Positions 1-8,598 of a DNA stretch of 42,902 nt are shown here, one piece after another. The stretch's first letter is position 1; each line of letters opens with the position of its first letter. A model generated the notes under the pieces. It was not told the origin of the DNA, made no database searches, and saw only the letters and a list, made by a program, of their open reading frames with translations. The stretch comes from Candidatus Woesearchaeota archaeon (GTDB taxonomy: Archaea > Nanobdellota > Nanobdellia > SCGC-AAA011-G17 > GW2011-AR17): assembly GCA_016235495.1 (NCBI GenBank), contig JACRKH010000014.1, positions 1 to 42,902 of the forward strand. The letters are read 5' to 3'. The position numbers were made by a program, and so were the translations under genes.

Positions 1-182
1 AGAAGTTGTTTTGTAAAAAAAAATTTCTATGCAGAGATATTTTTCAGAGGATAAAAATAATTTTTGGGATTATTAGGAGGTTTGTTTAGTGAGCATATGG
101 CCTATATCTATCAAATCTGGAACATTTCTACAGAGCCTCGGGAAGAGAAACTTTATAAATCTTCTCGGCCTAAGAAGAGCTG

Positions 183-1724
183 ATGGCTTCACCCGTAAAA
201 AATCTCTTTAGTGCTCCTGAGGATGAAAGCCCTGAAGCTAAGGAGAAGAAGAAAAAAGAAAATCAAGAGAAGTATAATCCCTTTCTGAAAGGCCCTGGGG
301 GAACAAAAAAAGATGAGCAGATGAAGAAGGGTATGGGTTATTCTATTGATCCGAAGAATGGAAGCAAGGGTGCACTAAAAATATCCATTGACAACATGGG
401 TGACTCTGTTGAGAAATATTATTATCATTTTCAAAAGTTCTTTACGAAACATGAGAGCACTGCATTTGGTATACATGCCGAGCAACTCTATAAATTGAAG
501 GATGTTTTTGATGCTTCAGTGAGCAGTAGTTTTCATGGGCAAATTGGGAGCAAGGTCAGTGCTATGCAGCAACAAATTTCCGGCTACTTAACGCAGATAG
601 GGCAATTGACCAAAAGTTTATTTCCCATGGTGCGGGAGATTCGGATGATGGATGAAAGACTGGAGATGTATAAAAAGAGTTTTTCTAAGAATAAAGATGA
701 TCCTGAGGCAAGACAAAATGAGGTTGCATTGAAATCCACATGGGTGGAAGTGGTTGAACAAGGTATGCAGAATCCTAACTCTGTTTACAGCATGGCAACA
801 AAACTAGGTTTTGTTACTCTGCCTGATTTATTTTTTGGTATTAATCCTCAGGGAGAAAGTGTGGAAGAACAGAGAAAGAACCTTGCAAGGACACTGGATG
901 CCATCGCGAAACAGCAGCAAATCAATTTCAAGGTGCGCACTGCTTTGGAAAAGAAACTACAACAATATTATACTTGGAAGCAGAAAACCTATGAGGAAAT
1001 GCATCACACTTGGAAATTTAGGATTAAAAATCTTAAGCAGCATTATAATGTTATTCGCTTGTATATGTCTTGGCTGAAACCTTACATGACTGCACTGAAA
1101 GCACTGCAGATGCGAGGCGATACGAGTTCTTCAGAGATGGTGAGTGCGTTTGAAACAAGTAAATTGGAACTGGAATTACTTGCTGTGCTGAAAAAAGGAA
1201 CAACGTATAATTCTTGTGTTCTCGTGCGCATGACGCATGTGACAAGACCTGAACTGCAGTATGGACAGGGTGGAGCAAAGCAGGTCTTGCATGCAGGACA
1301 GATTGATATCAGCATCGAGCCTTATATTGCAACAGATGAAGATATAAAATGGTATCAAAAATACGCAGACAAGGAAGTGCTGCAGTATTATACAGGACAG
1401 GCTGTTGATTTTAGTGTTGATATTGAAGATATTCTCAAAAGTTTAGGAACAGATGTTGAGGAATATCTGCGAGAAGCTGAAACTGGAAAAAGAAAAGAAG
1501 AAAAGAAAGAGACAAAAAAGGAAGAGCCGTTCTTTGAGCCATTCACTGCGATTATTGGCTCCTTCAAAATGTTTTTGCCAGAAAGAAGCAAAGAGAAAAG
1601 AATGACTAGTGATGATAGAGGTCAAGCAAAAGAAGAATTAGATAAGCTAGAGAAGAAAGCTGGCGATATGGCTTGGGTGACTTATGATGTTTTCAAAAAA
1701 TCTAATGGTATGATGACACTTTAA
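183..1724 (+). CDS. conserved-looking hypothetical protein, long helical/coiled, 513 aa
   Basis: Long ORF with TATA-like ctttataaat at 151-160 about 30 nt upstream of ATG; Lys/Glu-rich, no recognised catalytic motif. Confidence 0.8.
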   Translation: MASPVKNLFSAPEDESPEAKEKKKKENQEKYNPFLKGPGGTKKDEQMKKGMGYSIDPKNGSKGALKISIDNMGDSVEKYYYHFQKFFTKHESTAFGIHAEQLYKLKDVFDASVSSSFHGQIGSKVSAMQQQISGYLTQIGQLTKSLFPMVREIRMMDERLEMYKKSFSKNKDDPEARQNEVALKSTWVEVVEQGMQNPNSVYSMATKLGFVTLPDLFFGINPQGESVEEQRKNLARTLDAIAKQQQINFKVRTALEKKLQQYYTWKQKTYEEMHHTWKFRIKNLKQHYNVIRLYMSWLKPYMTALKALQMRGDTSSSEMVSAFETSKLELELLAVLKKGTTYNSCVLVRMTHVTRPELQYGQGGAKQVLHAGQIDISIEPYIATDEDIKWYQKYADKEVLQYYTGQAVDFSVDIEDILKSLGTDVEEYLREAETGKRKEEKKETKKEEPFFEPFTAIIGSFKMFLPERSKEKRMTSDDRGQAKEELDKLEKKAGDMAWVTYDVFKKSNGMMTL

Positions 1725-1733
1725 AGGAAAGCT
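1713..1733. repeat. left copy of 21-bp direct repeat atgacactttaaaggaaagct
   Basis: Exact match to 3635-3655; contains the stop codon of the 513-aa gene. Confidence 0.95.
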
Positions 1734-1809
1734 CCTAAATGAATTCCATTCCATCGCTCAGGGGCCTCAGCCGCCCATGGGCTCGATAACAAGACGGGTG
1801 TTACAATAC

Positions 1810-2343
1810 CTAGTTACTTTTTTTAGCCAATAAAAATGCAGCCTTTTGTTCCTTTACACTCCCATCTTTATTTTTTTCTTTTGTTTGAACGAACTTTTCG
1901 GCATACACAATCATTTCCCAATCAGAATACATCTCTTTAAGTTCATTAGGCTTAAGCAGACCCTCATGTTTGTTATTAAATTCTCCTTCATTTAAGAAAG
2001 TAATTATAACATTTACACCATCCTTGGCAGTACTTTGCTGAATTTTTTTGATTATCCCTCTCGTCTTATTTTTAAGAAAATGGAGTACAAAACAACAATT
2101 AATAAGAGTATATTTTTCAAAATTAAATGAGGATATATTTTGATTAAACACATGAATCTTTTCTAAATTCATATCGCTTATTTCTTTAGAAAGATATTCA
2201 TCTTTCTCTACAGCAGTTACATTAAACCCTTTACAAGCCAGGAATAAAGAATCATAACCATTTGCAGCTCCAATATCCAGAGCTTTTCCCTTCCGGGCCA
2301 ATTCTACAGCCTTAATCAATAGTGGTTTGACCATTTTTGTCAT
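1810..2343 (-). CDS. class I SAM-dependent methyltransferase (TehB-like)
   Basis: ALDIGAANGYDSLFLACKGFNVTAVEKDE motif I and following acidic motif; overlaps the end of the radical SAM gene by about 30 nt. Confidence 0.8.
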   Translation of the reverse strand: MTKMVKPLLIKAVELARKGKALDIGAANGYDSLFLACKGFNVTAVEKDEYLSKEISDMNLEKIHVFNQNISSFNFEKYTLINCCFVLHFLKNKTRGIIKKIQQSTAKDGVNVIITFLNEGEFNNKHEGLLKPNELKEMYSDWEMIVYAEKFVQTKEKNKDGSVKEQKAAFLLAKKSN

Positions 2344-3364
2344 CGATTATATGTTTAAAACACTGCGGGTCTTTAGCGAAAGCATTGCCGGTAACTGCAT
2401 ACGCCACTGCTCTACACCCTCTACAAATTGTAACTTTCTCGCAACCTTTACATTTATAATTATTTATATCCCTAAACTGATTTAAAACTTTATTTTTAAT
2501 AAATATTGCTTGTATTCCTTCTTTAATATTCCCTATATCAATAGGTAATCTTCTACAAGGATATGCTGTTCCATCACTTAAAACACTTAAACCAAACATA
2601 GCTATGCCGCAACCACCAGCAAGAATTCCTTCTTCTTTTGCTCTTCTTGTGTATTCATTCTCCTCATCAAAAAGGCACCATAAACTCTCTGAGGACAATA
2701 TATCTATCTTACCATGATATTTCTCTCTTAAGGAATGTAACTTTAAAAAAGAGTCGTACAATTCTTCTGCACTTAACATTTCTAAATCTTTCCCACTTCC
2801 TTCTGGAACAAGCTGGGAAAAGCCAATCCTTCTTGCACCCGCTAGAAATACTAATTCCACTATTTCTTCTATTTGTGAAAAATTTGTTTTTGTTAATGTT
2901 GTTGCGGCTGTTGGTTCTATATCTGCATCTCTTAAGTTTCTTATTCCTCTCATTGCTAAATCATATGCATCACGTCTATTTCTTAAATAATCATGAGTAT
3001 CTCTTGTTCCATCAATTGATACTTGGACTATTTTAAGCCCAGATTCTTTTAGTTTTCTGGCATTTTGTGGATTAATTAAAGTACCATTTGATAACATTCT
3101 CAGTTCTAAATTTAGATCTCTAGAATAACCAATTAATTCAAAAATATCAGATCTGACTAAAGGTTCTCCACCTGAGAAGTGAATTCCCCCTCTAAAACCC
3201 CAATGCTGAACTGTCTGAGCTAAATCATCAAGCATGGATTTCGCTTCAGAATGAGTCATAACATATCTTGTTTGTCTCTCTTCTTTCGTATGATAACAAT
3301 GCAAGCAATTAAGATTGCAACGGGATGTTGAGTCCCATTGTACATAAAAATAGGGTTTAGTCAT
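2312..3364 (-). CDS. radical SAM/SPASM peptide-modifying enzyme
   Basis: CNLNCLHC (CX3CX2C) near N-terminus, FSGGEPL, C-terminal Cys cluster CKGCEKVTICRGCRAVAYAVTG...CF typical of SPASM; likely start MTKPYFYVQW at 3364, overlapping the precursor stop. Confidence 0.9.
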   Translation of the reverse strand: MTKPYFYVQWDSTSRCNLNCLHCYHTKEERQTRYVMTHSEAKSMLDDLAQTVQHWGFRGGIHFSGGEPLVRSDIFELIGYSRDLNLELRMLSNGTLINPQNARKLKESGLKIVQVSIDGTRDTHDYLRNRRDAYDLAMRGIRNLRDADIEPTAATTLTKTNFSQIEEIVELVFLAGARRIGFSQLVPEGSGKDLEMLSAEELYDSFLKLHSLREKYHGKIDILSSESLWCLFDEENEYTRRAKEEGILAGGCGIAMFGLSVLSDGTAYPCRRLPIDIGNIKEGIQAIFIKNKVLNQFRDINNYKCKGCEKVTICRGCRAVAYAVTGNAFAKDPQCFKHIIDDKNGQTTID

Positions 3365-3539
3365 TATTACACATACAGCCACACCCAGGGCACTGTTTGC
3401 AGGTATTACATTCCATACTATAGTTTGTGGTTAGGTTATAACCCAGAGAATCTCCAGTTGAATATAGCTTCAAAGGCAGAATTTTTTTAAACACATCCTT
3501 CTCTTCTTTTGTTAGTCTTTCTTCCAATCCTTTTTCCAT
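3357..3539 (-). CDS. candidate RiPP precursor peptide, 60 aa, Cys-rich C-terminus
   Basis: MEKGLEERLTKEEKDVFKKILPLKLYSTGDSLGYNLTTNYSMECNTCKQCPGCGCMCNND; Shine-Dalgarno GGAGGT just upstream of the ATG at 3539; overlaps the radical SAM start (ATGACTAA). Confidence 0.75.
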   Translation of the reverse strand: MEKGLEERLTKEEKDVFKKILPLKLYSTGDSLGYNLTTNYSMECNTCKQCPGCGCMCNND

Positions 3540-3634
3540 TATAGACCTCCTCTCCATTTAGAGATAAAAACTACTAATAGTTAGCTTACATAAAAGCTTT
3601 TCTAGAATTTTTACGAATGTCACTAACCTACACA

Positions 3635-3655
3635 ATGACACTTTAAAGGAAAGCT
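3635..3655. repeat. right copy of 21-bp direct repeat atgacactttaaaggaaagct
   Basis: Exact match to 1713-1733; abuts the TATA-like ttaataaag of the downstream 626-aa gene. Confidence 0.95.
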
Positions 3656-3684
3656 TAATAAAGTTCTCTCTCTCTAAATCTTCT

Positions 3685-5565
3685 ATGGTTGTTTTCGGCT
3701 CTACAGATTATTTTCATGCGCTGGATGCGCCGAAAAAGCAGATTAAAGATATGGGTCTGCGAGACTTTGGTGTGAGCACGAGAATGGGTGACGTGCTGCA
3801 GAGTCTGAAAGCAGAGCTTGCCTCTGGTGCGACACATGTCGAGTTAGGTTTTACTGGGAAGGGAAAGGGTTCTTTGAGCGGCGGCAATACGACGCCGGAA
3901 ATGTTTGACAAAGTAAAGCGAGAAGAGATTCGACAGCTGGCAAAGATAAATGGGGTTAGTCTGAGCACACATGGCTCTGTGGGCGTGTCTGGCGCCTCAG
4001 GGCAAACCCAGCAAGGCTTTTCAGAGCAGGCAAGAAAAGAAACTCTGATTGAGCTGAGAAGAACTATAGATTTTGCTGCAGATACTGCTGGTGGCGGGGC
4101 TGTTGTTTTTCACACGAATGAGTTTCCACGGGAGATTAAGGATCCAAAATTTAAGCTTGGTGGAAAAGAGAAAGAAGCTATTTATCTTGCAGATAAAGAA
4201 AGTGGGAAGATTATGGCTATCCCTACGACTGCTCTTGATATTCCTCAGTGGAAGATGGTTAATGGAGAATATGTTGATATTGATGGGAATGTTTTAAATG
4301 ACCCAAGAGATTATGCAAAGAGGGTTCCAAAAATTGACAAGGAAGGAAATATTGAATGGGAAAAGAAAAGTTTTGAAAATTTTAAGAAAGATATTGGTGC
4401 ATGGAATAGCAAACACAAGGATACGCGAAGCCCAGAAAAAGAGTTTGCATTTCTTCAGGCATTTCAACAGATTCAAGCAGAACAGCCGAGAACTTTGGAG
4501 TATTTGAAAAATTCTCAGAAATATATGGAAGAATATGAGAAAATGAAAAAGAAGGCTGTGTTTTGGGAAGAATTGGAAAAGAAAACTCCTGAAAATAAAA
4601 AAGAATATTTGTATCAGGCATTTAAGGATGAATTCAAGCCGTTTGCAGAAGAACTGGATGAAAAAGGAAAAAAACCCAGCCAAATTTTGAAAGAACAATC
4701 CCAGCATCTGAAGAATGAGGCAATTCATTTTCGTGAGGGATATATTGGGTTTGAAAAGAATGTAAAGAACCTGTATAGGCAGTATGATAACATTGATGAA
4801 ATTGAGAAGATAGGCGTTGATAAATCTGCTACAACATTTGCAGAGGCAGCAATGTATGCCTATCGTGTTGAGAAAGAGAAGAAATTAGAAAGGCCTATTT
4901 TTGTTGCTCCAGAAAATATGTTTGCAGAGTGGGGTTATGGCGGGCATCCTGAAGAGCTGCGAAACCTTATTGTAAGTTCCCGTGCAAAGATGGTTGATGC
5001 ACTGAAGATGGAGGGTGTGAAAGAAAAAGAAGCCAAGAAAATTGCTGAAGATCATATCAAGGCTACTTTTGATATTGGGCATGCAAATACCTGGGCGAAA
5101 TATTTTGAAGAAGACAGCAAGCTTTCTCCAGAAAAAAATAAAGAGAAATTTAACAAGTGGTTATTAGGAGAAGTAGAAAAGTTGGCGAAGGATAAAATCA
5201 TTGGGCATGTGCATATGTCAGATAATTTTGGCTATTTTGATGAGCATTTGAATGCTGGCACTGGTAATGCTCCTTTGAAAGAATTTATCGAAACATTAAA
5301 AAGCAAGAAATACGAAGGAGATATTGTTGTGGAGTGGGGAGCACAGGGAGCAGAGGAGCCAAGCGGTGCTATGCTTGCTGCTTGGGCGAATCTTGCAGGC
5401 TCTCCGATTTACCGCATTGAGGGCGTTGGTCCGTCGTGGAGTCAGATTGACAGCAGCGGCTATTTTGGCTCTTCCTCGTCGCCATTCATGGTTGTAGGAA
5501 AGTATGGGGGAGCTATGAGCAAGGACTGGAACTTATGGGGCTATTCAGAGGCTCCCATTGAATAA
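3685..5565 (+). CDS. AP endonuclease family 2 / xylose isomerase-like TIM-barrel protein with large insertion
   Basis: THVELGFTG, GGGAVVFHTNEFPREI, ATFDIGHANTW, IGHVHMSDNFG...H, GDIVVEWG metal-site style motifs; TATA-like ttaata at 3655, 30 nt before ATG. Confidence 0.75.
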   Translation: MVVFGSTDYFHALDAPKKQIKDMGLRDFGVSTRMGDVLQSLKAELASGATHVELGFTGKGKGSLSGGNTTPEMFDKVKREEIRQLAKINGVSLSTHGSVGVSGASGQTQQGFSEQARKETLIELRRTIDFAADTAGGGAVVFHTNEFPREIKDPKFKLGGKEKEAIYLADKESGKIMAIPTTALDIPQWKMVNGEYVDIDGNVLNDPRDYAKRVPKIDKEGNIEWEKKSFENFKKDIGAWNSKHKDTRSPEKEFAFLQAFQQIQAEQPRTLEYLKNSQKYMEEYEKMKKKAVFWEELEKKTPENKKEYLYQAFKDEFKPFAEELDEKGKKPSQILKEQSQHLKNEAIHFREGYIGFEKNVKNLYRQYDNIDEIEKIGVDKSATTFAEAAMYAYRVEKEKKLERPIFVAPENMFAEWGYGGHPEELRNLIVSSRAKMVDALKMEGVKEKEAKKIAEDHIKATFDIGHANTWAKYFEEDSKLSPEKNKEKFNKWLLGEVEKLAKDKIIGHVHMSDNFGYFDEHLNAGTGNAPLKEFIETLKSKKYEGDIVVEWGAQGAEEPSGAMLAAWANLAGSPIYRIEGVGPSWSQIDSSGYFGSSSSPFMVVGKYGGAMSKDWNLWGYSEAPIE

Positions 5566-5576
5566 AGAGGTGAAAC

Positions 5577-6389
5577 ATGAAATTTCAAATTAAGTACAAT
5601 GAAGCACGAGATGTGCAGAAGCATTATCATACTGAGGATTTTCAGATAGCAAAAACTTTTGCGACTCGTGTGTATAAAGAGTTTGGAGAATTTACCAAGG
5701 CAATTGTTTTGTTTGGGAGTGTTGCTAAGCAAAAAGAGTCTCCTAAAGATATTGATGTTCTAATCATTCTTGATGATGTGCGTATTCAATTTACTGAAGA
5801 GCTTGTGCAGACCTATAGAATTGTGCTGCAAAAAATTATTGCAGAGACTTCTCCTGAGAAACTGCATGTGCAGTCTATGAAGTTTTCCAGTTTCTGGGAG
5901 TATGTGCGTGCAGGCGACCCTGTGGCAACGAATGTGCTGCGCTATGGTATTGCATTAGTTGATACTGGATTCTTTGACCCTCTGCAAATGCTTCTTGATC
6001 AGGGAAGAATCAGGCCGAGTCCTGAGGCTATTGCCACTTACTTTTCTTTGGCGCCTGGAAGTATAGAAAGAGCAGATGGACATTTGCTTGCTGCTGGAAT
6101 CGATTTGTACTGGTCTGTGATTAATTCTGCGCATGCTGCGCTTATGCATTATGGAGAAGTGCCCCCGAGCCCTGAACATGTTGCGGAGATTATGCAGCGC
6201 ACGCTGGTGAAAGAGAAGAAAATTTCTAAAGATGAAATTAAGACTATGAAAGATATGTATGCTTTGTATAAAGGCCTCACTTCACGAACGAAGAAGGGTA
6301 TTTCCGGCAAAGAGTTTGATGTCTATAGGGAAAGAGCTGAAAAGTTTGTGAAAGAAATGGACAAATATATTAGAAAAGAAAAAAAGTGA
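5577..6389 (+). CDS. nucleotidyltransferase (MNT-type) domain protein with HEPN-like helical C-terminus
   Basis: FGSVAKQKESPKDIDVLIILDD matches GSX(10)DXD nucleotidyltransferase motif; helical C-terminal half. Confidence 0.75.
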   Translation: MKFQIKYNEARDVQKHYHTEDFQIAKTFATRVYKEFGEFTKAIVLFGSVAKQKESPKDIDVLIILDDVRIQFTEELVQTYRIVLQKIIAETSPEKLHVQSMKFSSFWEYVRAGDPVATNVLRYGIALVDTGFFDPLQMLLDQGRIRPSPEAIATYFSLAPGSIERADGHLLAAGIDLYWSVINSAHAALMHYGEVPPSPEHVAEIMQRTLVKEKKISKDEIKTMKDMYALYKGLTSRTKKGISGKEFDVYRERAEKFVKEMDKYIRKEKK

Positions 6390-6395
6390 AGAAGC

Positions 6396-7040
6396 TTATT
6401 CTTCTTCTTGGCCTTGTTTGTAGTGTGATGCTGCTTTTCCTGCGTTTTTATAGTTTGCAAGAAGAGGCATCATTTTCATATACTGCTTGATTGCTGCATC
6501 CATTGTTGGAACCTTTGCTTTATCAAAGTCTTTGATTCCGACATTTCCTGCCTGCATTGACAAGTAGTCTTTGAATGCTTCAAAGTCGCTTTCTGGAAGT
6601 GCTTGCAATCTGCTTATTTGGATTCTTTGCATTCTTTCCTGCATTGCCTTCGCAGAAGTTTCCATAATATGATCAAGGTCGCCAGCATGTACAACTTTTT
6701 CTTTGGCATAGGCTTTGTCTAACTCAGCTTTATTAAAACCCAATGTTGGTGCAAGAATGTCTGCATCTACTGCAGCTTTAAAATCATCATTTCCTTGAAG
6801 GTCTCCGGTTAGTCCATAGACTTCTTCTTTGATATATTTAGAACCTGCTCCATACATTGCATCTGCAAGACCTTTTCCATGCGCATCTTTATTCTTTGCA
6901 TCTCGTACATGATCTGCCCATGCGAAGGTCATACGATCTCTCAGCGTGCCTGCTCTTTCAGGTGTTTTTTCCAGCAATAATGCTGTGATGTCGTCAAACT
7001 TTTTGTTAGGATTTACTTGGGGTGTTTGTGTTTGTGCCAT
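6396..7040 (-). CDS. hypothetical protein, 214 aa
   Basis: Complete ORF in a gap between convergent/divergent neighbours; no recognised motif. Confidence 0.7.
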   Translation of the reverse strand: MAQTQTPQVNPNKKFDDITALLLEKTPERAGTLRDRMTFAWADHVRDAKNKDAHGKGLADAMYGAGSKYIKEEVYGLTGDLQGNDDFKAAVDADILAPTLGFNKAELDKAYAKEKVVHAGDLDHIMETSAKAMQERMQRIQISRLQALPESDFEAFKDYLSMQAGNVGIKDFDKAKVPTMDAAIKQYMKMMPLLANYKNAGKAASHYKQGQEEE

Positions 7041-7298
7041 TGTTTTCCTCTTATTGTTACTTTGTAGTGACTAAACTATTATATAAAGCTTGTGCTCAGG
7101 CTTTAAACAGCTCAAAAGCAGGGAATTTAGCCATTTTGGAGTATGTGGCAGAGCATCACCTTACTCTGCCAGGATGCAAGCACCCTAAAAAGAGGGATAA
7201 ATAGCTGCTTAATAAGGCTTTTGGACTCTATATACTGTACATATTCTCTTTGGAGTAAGACTTTATAGTTCTCTGGAGACTTAGTCTTAGGTGATTCG

Positions 7299-7772
7299 AT
7301 GACACAAAAAGACAAACTAATCATATCCTTGCTCCGAGAGGACAGCAGGATGTCGCTCACAGAGATGAGCAAAAAGGCGCAGATACCTGTATCAACTTTA
7401 TATGAAAGGTTGAAGAAGTATCAGAATACTTTGATAAAAAAGAATACTACACTGGTGGATTTTTCACAGCTGGGATTTAGTGCTCGAGCACGAGTTTTAT
7501 TGAAAGTGAAAAAGAGCGAGCTGGAGAAACTGCGAGAGTTTCTTATGGGAAGCAATGCACTGAATGAGCTCTATAAAGTGAACAATGGCTATGATTTTAT
7601 GGCTGAGTTTATTTTTCAGACTATGAAGGAAATGGAAGCTTACTTGGACATGCTTGGGGATAAATATGGTGTGGAGAAGGAAGAAGTGTTTTACATTGTG
7701 GACGAGCTGAGAAGAGAGGAGTTCCTGAGCAAGTCCAATCTGATTTTATTGACACATCCACAAGACTTATAA
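7299..7772 (+). CDS. Lrp/AsnC-family transcriptional regulator
   Basis: N-terminal winged HTH DKLIISLLREDSRMSLTEMSKKAQIPVSTLYERLKKY followed by RAM-like domain. Confidence 0.8.
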   Translation: MTQKDKLIISLLREDSRMSLTEMSKKAQIPVSTLYERLKKYQNTLIKKNTTLVDFSQLGFSARARVLLKVKKSELEKLREFLMGSNALNELYKVNNGYDFMAEFIFQTMKEMEAYLDMLGDKYGVEKEEVFYIVDELRREEFLSKSNLILLTHPQDL

Positions 7773-7795
7773 GTCTTTTTTGAAAAAGAAATAGT

Positions 7796-8587
7796 ATGTA
7801 TCAAGCATTGACATACTCGCGAGTGTTTAGCAAGGAACATCCTCGAGATTTAGTTGCACGGCTCTTAGGGTTAGACCATGTGCAGCAGAGAATCTTGCTG
7901 GATGTTGATGGCAGTGTGCATAAAGGAATTTATGAAAAAAAGCTGCGAGGAATTACGAATGCAGACATGGCAGTCTATCTTGCATTGTCTATGCCTCTTT
8001 CTTTACTCCCTGCATTTGTGAAAGAAAATATTGCTATTTATCAGTATGATAAAAAAACTTTAGGAAATGGTGTTGCTCCTGAAGACAGAGAAGAGCACAC
8101 TCGTTATCTTGTCAATAGATTTTGTGATGCACTGCAGGCTGTTCCTTCCTCTCTTGTGGAAAGAGCTGCAGTACGTATGCCAAAACTTGCATATCCTCAT
8201 GCCAGAGAAACCATTTCTTTATTTCGAGGACAGAAGGCTTTGATTTCCTGCGGTGTGCAGGAAGTGGTTGATGCCTATGGAGCTTACTTAGGTGCAGTGC
8301 ATCGCTTTGGAAATCCTATTCATGGCGAGAGAAAATTATGCGGAGCTGTTGATAAAGAGAGAATTGCTTCAGAGCTTGCTGATGGGGTGAGCAGGATGCA
8401 TATCATTGGCGATACCTGCGATGATGTGGGCATGCTTGCTGCTGCAAAGCGGCATAACCCTGAAAGTGTTGCTATTGCTCTGCACGGAAGGTCTGAGGCG
8501 CTTGAGGGAAGTGCTGATATTATTGCCGGCTCCTGGCGTGAACTGCATGAGGTTATTGATAACTATTCTTCTGTGCGTTTGTTTTGA
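7796..8587 (+). CDS. HAD-superfamily hydrolase/phosphatase
   Basis: ILLDVDGSVHKG (DXDGT-like) and IIGDTCDDVGMLAAA (GDxxxD) motifs. Confidence 0.75.
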   Translation: MYQALTYSRVFSKEHPRDLVARLLGLDHVQQRILLDVDGSVHKGIYEKKLRGITNADMAVYLALSMPLSLLPAFVKENIAIYQYDKKTLGNGVAPEDREEHTRYLVNRFCDALQAVPSSLVERAAVRMPKLAYPHARETISLFRGQKALISCGVQEVVDAYGAYLGAVHRFGNPIHGERKLCGAVDKERIASELADGVSRMHIIGDTCDDVGMLAAAKRHNPESVAIALHGRSEALEGSADIIAGSWRELHEVIDNYSSVRLF

Positions 8588-8598
8588 GAAGGGATTTT

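Noticed and set aside
1745-1806. Possible tRNA or rRNA fragment in the GC-rich block
   Set aside because: I could not build a cloverleaf or match conserved rRNA segments convincingly by eye; kept only as an unexplained block
2638-3036. 132-aa plus-strand ORF within the radical SAM gene
   Set aside because: Leu/Ser-rich shadow ORF; minus strand carries the radical SAM motifs
1734-3634. Treating the cassette as a transposon
   Set aside because: No transposase/integrase and no terminal inverted repeats seen; only the direct repeat supports insertion
7022-7204. 60-aa plus-strand ORF between 214-aa gene and Lrp gene
   Set aside because: Starts inside the opposite-strand gene, no SD or TATA at suitable spacing, and composition is not protein-like at the N-terminus
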